In this document: in pieces, positions 1-14,110 of the stretch
How the letters are laid out: each line of letters opens with the position of its first letter
Position numbering within the stretch: position 1 is the first letter of the stretch
Assembly (NCBI RefSeq): GCF_029227915.1
Contig: NC_079880.1
Span: forward strand, 6,636,001-6,700,000
From: Hydractinia symbiolongicarpus
Taxonomy: Eukaryota; Cnidaria; Hydrozoa; Anthoathecata; Hydractiniidae
DNA length: 64,000 bases
Direction: 5' to 3'
Program-made: the position numbers and the translations under genes
The notes under the pieces: generated by a model
Told to the model about the DNA's origin: nothing
The model's input: only the letters and a program-made list of their open reading frames with translations
Database searches by the model: none

Positions 1-3000
1 ATTGACTTTCTAACAGTATCAATCCGTTTGAGTTACAACAGTTGAGTCACATATTCGTACCAACATGTATTTTTGACATTTTTCAGGTATTACTAGGTTG
101 TTTGGCTTTCAACAGCGAAACGATTGACTGTGGGACTTAATTGAACTGATTATGGACTGTGACCCGATAAATGTGAAAGTGAGACAATTGGACTCCAAGA
201 AATAACATTCTTCTTAATTTGACGTGATTGGCGGAACTCAAAGATTACACTGGGCGCTGTGGTAGCGCTTCAATTAAAAATTAAGATAAAAAAGTCATTT
301 TTTACTGTGGGACCAATCCTAGGCGTCAGCGCGCGCCGAAGAAATAGAGACAGTTTCAAATACTACATTTCACTGACTTTCTAACGGTGTCATTCCGTTT
401 GAGCTTCAACGGCTGTGTCACATTTTCGTACCAACATGTAGTTAGCGATATTTATCTGATATTACTAGGTTGCATCGCTTTTAAAAGTGAAACGATTGAC
501 TGTGGGACTTAATTAAACTAACTTTGGACTGTGACCTGATCAATGTGATAAATGAGAAAATGGGACTCCAAGAAATAACATTCTTCTTGACATGATTGCC
601 GGAATATAGCCATTACACTGGGCGCTGTGGTAGCGTTTCAATTAAAAATAAAGATAAAAAAGTCATTTTTTGCTGTGGGACCAATCCTAGCCATTAGCGC
701 GCGCTGAAGGAATAGCGACAGTTTCAAAAACTACATTTTATTGATCTTCTAACGGTATCAATCTGCTACAGTTACAACTATTGCGTCACATATTCGTACC
801 AACATGTATTTAGCGATATTTTTTTCATATTACTAGGTTGCATCGCTTTTAACAGTGAAACGATTGACTGTGAGACTAAATGTAACTGATTTTGGTCTGT
901 GACGTTATAAATGTTATAAGTGAGACAAGTGGACTCCAAGAAATAACATTCTTCTTAATTTGACATGATTGCCGAAACTCAGCGATTACACTGGGCGCTG
1001 TGGTAGCGTTTCATTTAAGAATTGAGATAAAAAAGTCATTTTTTTACTGTGGGACCATTCCTAGCCGTTATCGCGCGCTGAAGAAAATGCGACAATTTCA
1101 AAAACTACATTTCACTGACTTTCTAAAGGTGTCAGTCCGTTTGAGTTACAACGGTTGGGTCATATATTCGTACCAACATGTATTTAGCGATGTTTTTCTG
1201 ACATTACTAGGCTGCATCGCTTTTAACAATGAAACGATTGACTGTGGGATTAGTTAAACTAACTTTGGACTGTGATCTGATAAATGTGATAAATGAGACA
1301 ATTGGACTCCAAGAAAAAACATTTTTCTTAATTTGGCGTGATTGCCGGAACTCAGCGGTTACACTGGGCGCTGTGGTAGCGCTTCATTTAAGAATTTAAA
1401 TAAATAAGTCATTCTTTACTGTGAGACCAATCCTAGCCGTTGACGCGCCCTGAAGAAATAGCGACAGTTTCAAAAACTACATTTCATTGACTTTCTAACA
1501 GTGTCAATCCGTTTGAGTTACAACGGTTGAGTCACATATTCGTACTAACATGTTTTATTTGATATTTTTCAGGTATTACTAGGTTGTATGGCTTTTAACA
1601 GCGAAACGATTGACTGTGGGACTTAATTGAACCGATTATGGACTGTGACACTATAAATGTGAAAGTGAGACAATTGGACTCCAAGAAATAACATTCTTCT
1701 CAATTTGAATTGATTGCCGAAACTCAGCAATTACACTGGGCGCTGTGGTAGCGCTTCATTTAAGAATTAAGATAAGAAAGTCATTTTTTGCTGTGGGACC
1801 AATCCTAGCCGTTATTGCGCGCTGAAGAAAGAGCTCGAGTTTCAAAAACGGTGTCAGTCCGTTTGAGTAACAACGGTTGGGTCATATATTCGCACCAACA
1901 TGTATTTAGCGATATTTTTCTCATATTACTAGGTTGCATCGCTTTTAACAGTGAAACGATTGACTGTGGGACTAAATTGAACTGATTTTTGTCTGTGACC
2001 ATATAAATGTTATAAGTGAGACAAGTGGACTCCAAGAAATAACATTCTTTTTAACTTGACATAATTGCCGGAACTGAGCGATTACACTGGGCGCTGTGGT
2101 AGCGCTTCATTTAAGAATTTAGATAAATAAGCCATTTTTTACTGTTGGACCAATCCTAGCTGTTATCGCGCGCTGAAGAAATAGCGACAGTTTCAAAAAC
2201 TACATTTCATTGACTTTCTAACAGTGTCAGTCGGTTTGAGTTACAACGGTTGGATCACATATTCGTACCAACTTGTATTTAGCGATATTTTTTCAATATT
2301 ACTAGGTTGCATCGTCTTTAACAATGAAACGATTGACTGTGGGACTTAATTGAACTAACTTTGGACCGTGACCTGATCAATGTGATAAATCAGAAAATTG
2401 GACTCCAAGAAATAACATTCTTCTTAATTTTAATTGATTGCCGAAACTCAGCGATTACACTGGGCGCTGTGGTAGCGCTTCATTTAAGAATTAAGATGAG
2501 AAAGTCATTTTTTTACTGTGGGACCAATCCTAGCCGTTATTGCGCGCTGAAGAAATAGCGACAGTTTCAAAAACTACATTTCATTGACTTTCTAACGTTG
2601 TCAGTCCGTTTGAGTTACAACGGTTGGGACATATATTCGCACCAACATGTATTTAACGATATTTTTCTCATATTACTAGGCTGCATAGCTTTTAACAATG
2701 AAACGATTGACTGTGGGATTAGTTGAACTAACTTTGGGCTGTGACCTGATAAATGTTATAAGTAAGACAAGTGGACTCCAAGAAATAACATTCTTTTTAA
2801 CTTGACATGGTTGCCGGAACTCAGCGATTACACTTGGCGCTGTGGTAGCGCTTCATTTAAGAATTTAGATAAATAAGTCATTTTCTACTGTGGGACCAAT
2901 CCTAGCCGTTATCGCGCGCTGAAGAAATAGCGACAGTTTCAAAAACTACATTTCATTGACTTTCTAACAGTATCAATCCGTTTGAGTTACAACAGTTGAG

Positions 3001-4800
3001 TCACATATTCGTACCAACATGTATTTTTGACATTTTTCAGGTATTACTAGGTTGTATGGCTTTTAACAGCGAAACGATTGACTGTGGGACTTAATTGAAC
3101 TGATTATGGACTGTGACCCGATAAATGTGAAAGTGAGACAATTGGACTCCAAGAAATAACATTCTTGTTAATTTGACCTGATTGCCGGAAATTAGAAATT
3201 ACACTGGGCGCTGTGGTAGCGCTCTCAATTAAAAATTAAGATAAAAAAGTCATTTTTTACTGTGGGACCAATCCTAGGCGTCAGCGCGCGCCGAAGAAAT
3301 AGAGACAGTTTCAAATACTACATTTCACTGACATTCTAACGGTGTCATTCCGTTTGAGCTTCAACGGCTGTGTCACATTTTCGTACCAACATGTAGTTAG
3401 CGATATTTATCTGATATTACTAGGTTGCATAGCTTTTAAAAGTGAAACGATTGACTGTGGGACTTAATTAAACTAACTTTGGACTGTGACCTGATCAATG
3501 TGATAAATGAGAAAATTGGACTCCAAGAAATAACATTCTTCTTGACATGATTGCCGGAATTTAGCCATTACACTGGGCGCTGTGGTAGCGTTTCAATTAA
3601 AAATAAAGATAAAAAAGTCATTTTTTGCTGTGGGACCAATCCTAGCCATTAGTGCGCGCTGAAGAAATAGCGACAATTTCAAAAAGTACATTTTATTGAT
3701 CTTCTAACGGTATCAATCTGCTACAGTTACAACTATTGCGTCACATAATCGTACCAACATGTATTTAGCGATATTTTTTTCATATTACTAGGTTGCATCG
3801 TTTTAACAGTAAAACGATTGACTGTGAGACTAAATGCAACTGATTTTGGTCTGTGACACTATAAATGTGAAAGTGAGACAATTGGACTCCAAGCAATAAC
3901 ATTCTTCTTAATTTGAATTGATTGCCGAAACTCAGCGATTTCACTGGGCGCTGTGGTAGCGCTTCATTTAAAAATTTAGATAAATAAGTCATTCTTTACT
4001 GTGGGGCCAATCCTAGCCGTTATAGCGCGCTGAAGAAATAGCGACAATTTCAAAAAGTACATTTCACTGACTTTCTAAAGGTGTCAGTCCGTTTGAGTTA
4101 GAACGGTTGGGTCATATATTCGTACCAACATGTATTTAGCGATATTTTTCTGATATTACTAGGCTGCATCGCTTTTAACAATGAAACGATTGACTGTGGG
4201 ATTAGTTAAACTAACTTTGGACTGTGACCTGATAAATGTGATAAATGAGACAATTGGACTCCAAGAAAAAACATTCTTCTTAATTTGGCGTGATTGCCGG
4301 AACTCAGCGGTTACACTGGGCGCTGTGGTAGCGCTTCATTTAAGAATTTAAATAAATAAGTCATTCTTTACTGTGGGACCAATCCTAGCCGTTGACCCGC
4401 CCTGAAGAAATAGCGACAGTTTCAAAAACTACATTTCATTGACTTTCTAGCAGTGTCAATCCGTTTGAGTTACAACGGTTGAGTCACATATTCGTACCAA
4501 CATGTATTTTTTGATATTTTTCAGGTATCACTAGGTTGTATGGCTTTTAACAGCGAAACGATTGACTGTGGGACTTAATTGATCCGATTATGGACTGTGA
4601 CACTATAAATGTGAAAGTGAGACAATTGGACTCCAAGAAATAACATTCTTCTCAATTTGAATTGATTGCCGAAACTCAGCGATTACACTGGGCGCTGTGG
4701 TAGCGCTTCATTTAAGAATTAAGATAAGAAAGTCATTTTTTTACTGTGGGACCAATCCTAGCCGTTATTGCGCGCTGAAGAAATAGCGACAGTTTCAAAA
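1..4800. repeat. Eight-unit higher-order repeat, two copies
   Basis: The first ~1850 bases recur from 2956 to about 4800 at an offset of about 2955 bp (eight units). Shared diagnostic variants include CAACAGTTGAGTCACATATTC with TTTTTGACATTTTTCAGG (near 45-90 and 3000-3045), GTTACAACTATTGCGTCAC (about 771 and 3726) and CTAAAGGTGTCAGTCCG (about 1123 and 4076). Similarity drops after about 4800, where a unit like the first one starts again. This shows amplification of a multi-unit block rather than of single units. Confidence 0.7.
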
Positions 4801-5949
4801 ACTACATTTCATTGACTTTCTAACAGTATCAATCCGTTTGAGTTACAACAGTTGAGTCACATATTCGCACAAACATGTATTTTTGATATTTTTCAAGTAT
4901 TACTAGGTTGCATGGCTTTCAACAGCGAAACGATTGACTGTGAGACTAAATTTAACTGATTTTGGTCTGTGACGTTATAAATGTTATAAGTGAGACAAGT
5001 GGACTCCAAGAAATAACATTCTTTTTAATTTGACATTATTGCCGGAATTCAGCGATTACACTGGGCGCTGTGGTAGCGCGTCATTTAAGAATTTAGATAA
5101 ATAAGTCATTCTTTACTGTGGGATCAATCCTATCCGTTATCGCGCGCTGAAGAAATAGCGATAGTTTCAAAAACTACATTTCATTGACTTTGTAACGGTG
5201 TCAGTCCGTTTGAGTTACAACGGTTGGGTCATATTTTCGTACCAACATGTATTTAGCGATATTTTTCTGATATTACTAGGCTGCATCGCTTTTAACAATG
5301 AAACGATTGACTGTGGGATTAGTTGAACTAACTTTGGGCTGTGACCTGATAAATGTGATAAATGAGACAATTGCACTCCAAGAAATAACATTCTTCTTAA
5401 TTTGACGTGATTGGCGGAACTCAAAGATTACACTGGGCGCTGTGGTAGCGCTTCATTTAAGAAATTATTTAAATAAGTCGTTCTTTACTGTGGGACCAAT
5501 CCTAGCCGTTGACGCGCCCTGAAGAAATAGCGACAGTTTCAAAAATTACATTTCATTGACTTTCTAACGGTGTCAGTCCGTTTGAGTTACAACGGTTGGG
5601 TCATATATTCGCACCAACATGTATTTAGCGATATTTATCATATATTACTAGGTTGCATCTCTTTTAACAGTGAAACGATTGAATGTGGGACTTCATTGAA
5701 GTAACTTAAGACTGGGACATGATCAATGTGTTAAATGAGAAAATTGGACTCCAAGATATAATATTCTTCTTAATTTGACATGATTGCCGGAACTCAGCGA
5801 TTACACTGGCCGCTGTTGTAACGCGTCCTTCAAAAATTTAGATTAATAAGTCATTTTTTACTGTGCGACCAATCCTAGCCGTTATCGCGCGCTGAAGAAA
5901 TAGGAAAAGTTTCAAAAACTACATTTCATTGACTTTCTAACGGTGTCAG

Positions 5950-8900
5950 TCCGTTTGAGTTACAACGGTTGGGTCACATATTCGTACCAACATGTATTTA
6001 GCGATCTTTTTCTGGTATTACTAGGTTGCATCGCTTTTAACAATGAAACGATTGACTGTAGGACTTAATGGAACTAACTATGGACTGTGACCTGATGAAT
6101 GTGATAAATGACACAAATGGACGCCAAGAAAAACATTCTTCTTAATTTGACGTGATTGCCGGAAATCAGCGATTACACTGGGCGCTGTGGTAGCGCTTCA
6201 ATTAAAAATTAAGATAAAAAAGTCATTTTTTACTGTGGGACCAATCCTAGCCGTTATCGCGCGCTGAAGAAATAGCGACAGTTTCAAAAACTACATTTCA
6301 TTGACTTTTCAACGGTGTCAGTCCGTTGGAGTTTCAACGGTTGGGTCACATATTCGTACCAACATGTATTTAGCGATATTTATCTGATATTACTAGGTTG
6401 CATTGCTTTTAACAGTGAAACGATTGACTGTGGGACTTAATTGAACTAACTTTGGACTGTGACCTGATCAATGTGATAAATGACGCAAATGGACTCAAAG
6501 AAAAAACATTCTTCTTAACTTGACGTGATTGCCCGAAATCAGCGATTACACTGGGCGCTGTGGTAGCGCTTCATTTTAAAATTTAGATTCATAAGTCATT
6601 TTTTACTGTTGGACCAATCCTAGCCGTTATCGCGCGCTGAAGAAATAGCGACAGTTTCAAAAACTACATTTCATTGACTTTCTAACGGTGTCAGTCCGTT
6701 TGAGTTACAACGGTTGGGTCACATATTCGTACCAACATGTACTTAGCGATATTTTTCTGGTACTACTAGGTTGCATCGCTTTTAACAATGAAACGATTGA
6801 CTGTGGGACTTAATTGAACTGATTATGGACTGTGACCTGATGAATGTGATAAATGATACAAATGGACGCCAAGAAAAACATTCTTCTTAATTTCACCTGA
6901 TTGCCGGAAATCAGCGATTACACTGGGCGCTGTGGTAGCGCTTCAATTAAAAATTAAGATAAAAAAGTCATTTTTTACTGTGGGACCAATCCTAGCCGTT
7001 ATCGCGCGCTGAAGAAATAGCGACAGTTTCAAAAACTACATTTCATTGACTTTTCAACGGTGTCAGTCCGTTGGAGTTTCAACGGTTGGGTCACATATTC
7101 GTACCAACATGTATTTAGCGATATTTATCTGATATTACTAGGTTGCATTGCTTTTAACAGTGAAACGATTGACTGTGGGACTTAATTGAACTAACTTTGG
7201 ACTGTGACCTGATCAATGTGATAAATGACGCAAATGGACTCAAAGAAAAAACATTCTTCTTAACTTGACGTGATTGCCCGAAATCAGCGATTACACTGGG
7301 CGCTGTGGTAGCGCTTCATTTTAAAATTTAGAGTCATAAGTAATTTTTACTGTGGTACCAATCCTAGCCTTTATCGCGCGCTGAGGAAGTACCGAAAGTT
7401 TCAAAAACTACATCTTATTGACTTTCTAACGGTGCCAGTCCGTTTGAGTTACAACGGTTGGGTAACATATTTGTACCAACATGTATTTAGCGATATTTTT
7501 CTGGTACTACTAGGTTGCATCGCTTTTCACAATGAAACGATTGACTGTAGGGCTTAATTGAACTAACTTTGGACTGTGACCTGATCAATGTGATAAATGA
7601 CACAATTGGACGCCAAGAAAAAACATTCTTCTTAATTTGACGTGATTTCCGGAAATCAGCGATTACACTGGGCGCTGTGGTAGCGCTTTAATTAAAAATT
7701 AATATAAAAAAGTCATTTTTTACTGTGGGACCAATCCTAGCCGTTATCGCGCGCTGAAGAAATAGCGCCAGTTTCAAAAACTACATTTCATTGACTTTTT
7801 AAGGGTGTCAGTCCGTTTGAGTTTCAACGGTTGGGTCAAATATTCGTAGCAACATGTATTTAGCGATATTTATCTGATATTACTAGGTTGCATCGCTTTT
7901 AACAGTGAAACGATTGACTGTGGGACTTAATTGAACTAACTTTGGATTGTGACCAGATCAATGTGATAAGTAACACAAATGGACTCCAAAAAAAAACATT
8001 CTTCTTATATTGACATGATTACCGGAAATCAGCGATTACACTGGGCGCTGTGGTAGCGCTTTAATTAAAAATTAATATAAAAAAGTCATTTTTTACTGTG
8101 GGACCAATCCTAGCCGTTATCGCGCGCTGAAGAAATAGCGCCAGTTTCAAAAACTACATTTCATTGACTTTTTAAGGGTGTCAGTCCGTTTGAGTTTCAA
8201 CGGTTGGGTCAAATATTCGTACCAACATGTATTTAGCGATATTTATCTGATATTACTAGGTTGCATCGCTTTTAACAGTGAAACGATTGACTGTGGGACT
8301 TAAATGAACTAACTTTGGACTGTGACCAGATCAATGTGATAAGTAACACAAATGGACTCAAAAAAAAACATTCTTCTTATATTGACATGATTACCGGAAA
8401 TCAGCGATTACACTGGGTGCTGTGGTAGAGTTTCATTTAAAACTTAGATAAATAAGTCATTTTTTACTGTGGGACCAATCCTATCCGTTATCGCACGCTG
8501 AATAATTAGCGACAGTTTCAAAAACTACATTTCATTAACATTTTAACGGTGTCAGTCCGTTTGAGTTTCAACGGTTGGGTCACATATTCGCACCAACATG
8601 CATTTAGCGTTATTTGTCTCATATTACTAGGTTGCATCGCTTTTAACAGTGAAACGATTGACTGTGGGATTTAATTGAACTAACTTTGGACTGTGACCTG
8701 ATCAATGTGATAAATGACACAATTGGACGCCAAGAAAAAACATTCTTCTTAATTTGACGTGATTTCCGGAAATCAGCGATTACACTGGGCGCTGTGGTAG
8801 CGGTTTAATTAAAAATTAATATAAAAATGTCATTTTTTACTGTGGGACCAATCCTAGCCGTTATCGCGCGCTGAAGAAATAGCGCCAGTTTCAAAAACTA

Positions 8901-10000
8901 CATTTCATTGACTTTTTAAGGGTGTCAGTCCGTTTGAGTTTCAACGGTTGGGTCAAATATTCGTACCAACATGTATTTAGCGATATTTATCTGATATTAC
9001 TAGGTTGCATCGCTTTTAACAGTGAAACGATTGACTGTGGGACTTAATTGAACTAACTTTGGACTGTGACCAGATCAATGTGATAAGTAACACAAATGGA
9101 CTCCAAAAATAAATATTCTTCATATATTGACATGATTACCGGAAATCAGCGATTACACTGGGCGCTGTGGTAGCGCTTTAATTAAAAATTAATATAAAAA
9201 AGTCATTTTTTACTGTGGGACCAATCCTAGCCGTTATCGCGCGCTGAAGAAATAGCGCCAGTTTCAAAAACTACATTTCATTGACTTTTTAAGGGTGTAA
9301 GTCGGTTTGAGTTTCAACGGTTGGGTCAAATATTCGTACCAACATGTATTTAGCGATATTTATCTGATATTACTAGGTTGCATCGCTTTTAACAGTGAAA
9401 CGATTGACTGTGGGACTTAGTTGAACTAACTTTGGACTTTGACCAGATCAATGTGATAAGTAACACAAATGGACTCCAAAAAAAAACATTCTTCTTATAT
9501 TGACATGATTACCGGAAATCAGCGATTACACTGGGCGCTGTGGTAGCGTTTCATTTAAAACTTAGATAAATAAGTCATTTTTTACTGTGGGACCAATCCT
9601 ATCCGTTATCGCACGCTAAATAAATAGCGACAGTTTCAAAAACTACATTTCATTAACATTTTAACGGTGTCAGTCCGTTTGAGTTTCAACGGTTGGGTCA
9701 CATATTCGTACCAACATGCATTTAGCGTTATTTGTCTGATATTACTAGGTTGCATCGCTTTTAACAGTGAAACGATTGACTGTGGGATTTAATTGAACTA
9801 ACTTTGGACTGTGACCTGATCAATGTGATAAATGACGCAAATGGACTCAAAGAAAAAACATTCTTCTTAACTTGACGTGATTGCCCGAAATCAGCGGTTA
9901 CACTGGGCGCTGTGGTAGCGTTTCATTTTAAAATTTAGATTGATAAGTCATTTTTTACTGTGGGACCAATCCTAGCCGTTATCGCGCGCTGAAGAAATAG
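5950..10000. repeat. Dimer and trimer higher-order repeats
   Basis: Two-unit blocks repeat with a period of 744 bp: the anchor CTGGGCGCTG with CAATTAAAAATTAAGATAAAA next to it is at 6178 and 6922. Further right, three-unit blocks repeat at about 1117 bp, marked by GATTTCCGGAAATCAGCG near 7645 and 8760 and by AGCGCTTTAATTAAAAATTAATA-type units near 8060 and 9175. The local period therefore changes along the array. Confidence 0.6.
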
Positions 10001-10789
10001 CGAAAGTTTCAAAAACTACATTTCATTGACTTTCTAACGGTGCCAGTCCGTTGGAGTTACAACGGTTGCGTCACATATTCGTACCAACATGTATTTAACG
10101 ATATTTTTCTGATATTCCTAAGTTGCATCGATTTTAACAATGAAACGATTGACTGTGGGACTTAATTGAAATAACTTTGGACTGTGACATGATCAATGTG
10201 ATAAATGAGAAAAATGCACTCCACGAAATATTCTTCTTCTTAATTTGACATGATTGCCGGAACTCAGCGATTACACTGGCAGCTGTGGTAGCGCTTCATT
10301 TAAAAATTTAGATTAATAAGTCATTTTTTACTGTGGGACCAATCATAGCCGTTATCGCGCGCTGAAGAAATAGCGACAGTTTCAAAAACTACATTTCATT
10401 AACATTTTAACGGTGTCAGTCCGTTTGAGTTTCAACAGTTGGGTCACATATTCGTACCAACATGCATTTAGCGATATTTTTCTGGTACTACTAGGTTGCA
10501 TCGCTTTTAATAATGAAACGATTGACTGTAGGGCTTAATTGAACTAACTTTGGACTGTGACCTGATCAATGTGATAAATGACGCAAATGGACTCCAAGAA
10601 AAAACATTCTTCTTAACTTGACGTGATTGCCAGAAATCAGCGATTACACTGGGCGCTGTGGTAGCGCTTCTTTTAAAAATTTAGATAAATAAGTCGTTCT
10701 TTACTGTGGGACCAATCCTATCCGTTATCGCGCGCTGAAGAAATAGCGACAGTTTCAAAAACTACATTTCATTGACTCTCTAACGGTGT

Positions 10790-13700
10790 CAATCCGTTTG
10801 AGTTACAACGGTTGGGTCATATATTCGTACCAACATCTATTTGGCGATATTTTTCTGATATTACTAGGTTGTATGGCTTTTAACAGTGAAACGATTGACT
10901 GTGGGACTTAATTGAACTGATTATGGACTGTGACCTGTTAAATGTGAAAGTCAGACAATCGGACTCCAAGAAATAACATTCTTCTTAAAATTAAATGATT
11001 GCTGAAACTCAGCCATTACACTTGGCGCTGTGGTAGCGTTTCATTTAAAAATTTAGATAAATAAGTCATTTTTTACTGTGGGACCAATCCTATCCGTTAT
11101 CGCGCGCTGAAGAAATAGCGACAGTTTCAAAAACTACATTTCATTGACTCTTTAACGGTGTCAATCCGTTTAAGCTAGAACGGTTGGGTCACATATTCGT
11201 ACCAACATGTATTTAGCGATAATTTTCTGATATTACTAGGGTGTATGGCTTTTAACAGTGAAACGATTGACTGTGGGACTTAATTGAACTGATTATGGAC
11301 TGTGACCTTATAAATGTGAAAGTGAGACAATTGGACTCCAAGAAATAAAATTCTTCTTAATTTGACGTGATTGCTGGAACTCAGCGATTACACTGTGCGC
11401 TGTGGTAGCGCTTCAGTTGAAAATTTAGATAAATAAATCATTCTTTACTGTGAGACCAATCCTATCCGTTATCGCGCGATCAAGAAGTAGCGTAAGTTTC
11501 AAAAACTACATTTCATTGACTTTCTAACGGTGCCAGTCCGTTTGAGTTTCAACGGTTGTGTCACATATTCGTACCAACATGTATTTAGCGATATTTTTCT
11601 GAGATTATTAGGTTGTATAGCTTTTAACAGTGAAACGATTGACTGTGGGACTTAATTGAACTGATTATGGACTGTGACCTTATAAATATGAGAGTGAGAC
11701 AATTGGACTCCAAGAAATAACATTCTTCTTAATTTGACATGATTGCTGGAACTCAGCGATTACACTGGGCGCTGTGGTAGCGCTTCATTTAAAAATTTAG
11801 ATAAATAAATCATTCTTTACTGTGAGACCAATCCTATCTGTTATCGCGCAATCAAGAAGTAGCGAAAGTTTCAAAAACTACATTTCATTGACTTTCTAAC
11901 GGTGCCAGTCCGTTTGAGTTTCAAAGCTTGGATCACATATTCGTACCAACATGAATTTAGCGATATTTTTCTGAGATTACTAGGTTGCATCGCTTTTAAC
12001 AATGAAACGATTGACTGTGGGAGTTAATTGAACTAACTTTGTACTGCGACCTGATAAATGTGATAAATGAGAAAATTGGACTCCAAGAAATAACATTCTT
12101 CTTAAATCGACGTGATTGCCTGAAATCACCGATTAAACTGGGCGCTGTGGTAGCGCTTCTTTTAAAAATTTAGATAAGTAAGTCATTTCTTACTGTGGGA
12201 CCAATCTTAGCAGTTATCCCGCGCTGAAGAAATAGAGGCAGTTTCAAAAACTACATTTCATTGACTCTCTAACGGTGTCAATCCGTTTGAGTTACAACGT
12301 CTGGGTCACATATTCGTACCAACATGTATTTAGCGATATTTTTCTGATATTACTAGGTTGTATAGCTTTTAACAGTGAAACGATTGACTGTGGGACTTAA
12401 TTGAACTGATTATGGACTGTGACGTTATAAATGTGAGAATGAGATAATTGGACTCGAAGAAATAACATTCTTCTTAATTTGACGTGATTGCTGGAACTCA
12501 GAGAATACACTGGGCGCTGTGGTAGCGCTTCATTTAAAAATTTAGATAAATAAATCATTCTTTACTGTGGGACCAGTCTTATCCGTTATCACGCGATGAA
12601 GAAATAGCGACAGTTTCAAAAACTACATTTCATTGACTCTCTAACGGTGTCAATCCGTTTGAGTTACAACGGTTGGGTCATATATTCGTACCAACATGTA
12701 TTTGGCGATATTTTTCTGAGATTACTAGGTTGCGTCGCTTTTAACAATGAAACGATTGACTGTGGGACTTAATTGAACTGATTATGGACTGTGACCTGTT
12801 AAATGTGAAAGTCAGACAATCGGACTCCAAGAAATAACATTCTTCTTAAAATTAAATGATTGCTGAAACTCAGCGATTACACTTGGCGCTGTGGTAGCGT
12901 TTCATTTAAAAATTTAGATAAATAAGTCATTTTTTACTGTGGGACCAATCCTATCCGTTATCGCGCGCTGAAGAAATAGCGACAGTTTCAAAAACTACAT
13001 TTCATTGACTCTTTAACGGTGTCAATCCGTTTAAGCTAGAACGGTTGGGTCACATATTCGTACCAACATGTATTTAGCGATAATTTTCTGATATTACTAG
13101 GGTGTATGGCTTTTAACAGTGAAACGATTGACTGTGGGACTTAATTGAACTGATTATGGACTGTGACCTTATAAATGTGAAAGTGAGACAATTGGACTCC
13201 AAGAAATAAAATTCTTCTTAATTTGACGTGATTGCTGGAACTCAGCGATTACACTGTGCGCTGTGGTAGCGCTTCAGTTGAAAATTTAGATAAATAAATC
13301 ATTCTTTACTGTGAGACCAATCCTATCCGTTATCGCGCGATCAAGAAGTAGCGTAAGTTTCAAAAACTACATTTCATTGACTTTCTAACGGTGCCAGTCC
13401 GTTTGAGTTTCAAAGCTTGGATCACATATTCGTACCAACATGAATTTAGCGATATTTTTCTGAGTTTACTAGGTTGCATCGCTTTTAACAATGAAACGAT
13501 TGACTGTGGGAGTTAATTGAACTAACTTTGTACTGCGACCTGATAAATGTGATAAATGAGAAAATTGGACTCCAAGAAATAACATTCTTCTTAAATCGAC
13601 GTGATTGCCTGAAATCACCGATTAAACTGGGCGCTGTGGTAGCGCTTCTTTTAAAAATTTAGATAAGTAAGTCATTTCTTACTGTGGGACCAATCTTAGC

Positions 13701-14110
13701 AGTTATCCCGCGCTGAAGAAATAGAGGCAGTTTCAAAAACTACATTTCATTGACTCTCTAACGGTGTCAATCCGTTTGAGTTACAACGTCTGGGTCACAT
13801 ATTCGTACCAACATGTATTTAGCGATATTTTTCTGATATTACTAGGTTGTATAGCTTTTAACAGTGAAACGATTGACTGTGGGACTTAATTGAACTGATT
13901 ATGGACTGTGACGTTATAAATGTGAGAATGAGATAATTGGACTCGAAGAAATAACATTCTTCTTAATTTGACGTGATTGCTGGAACTCAGAGAATACACT
14001 GGGCGCTGTGGTAGCGCTTCATTTAAAAATTTAGATAAATAAATCATTCTTTACTGTGGGACCAGTCTTATCCGTTATCACGCGATGAAGAAATAGCGAC
14101 AGTTTCAAAA
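10790..14110. repeat. Four/five-unit higher-order repeat
   Basis: The block starting near 10790 recurs near 12650, five units later. Both carry GTGAAAGTCAGACAATCGG and the ACTAGGGTGTATGG variant. After one unit is lost in the second copy the offset becomes about 1490 bp (four units): CAAAGCTTGGATCACATATTC is at about 11923 and 13413, and the rare ACCAGTCTTATCCG at about 12571 and 14060. Confidence 0.65.
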
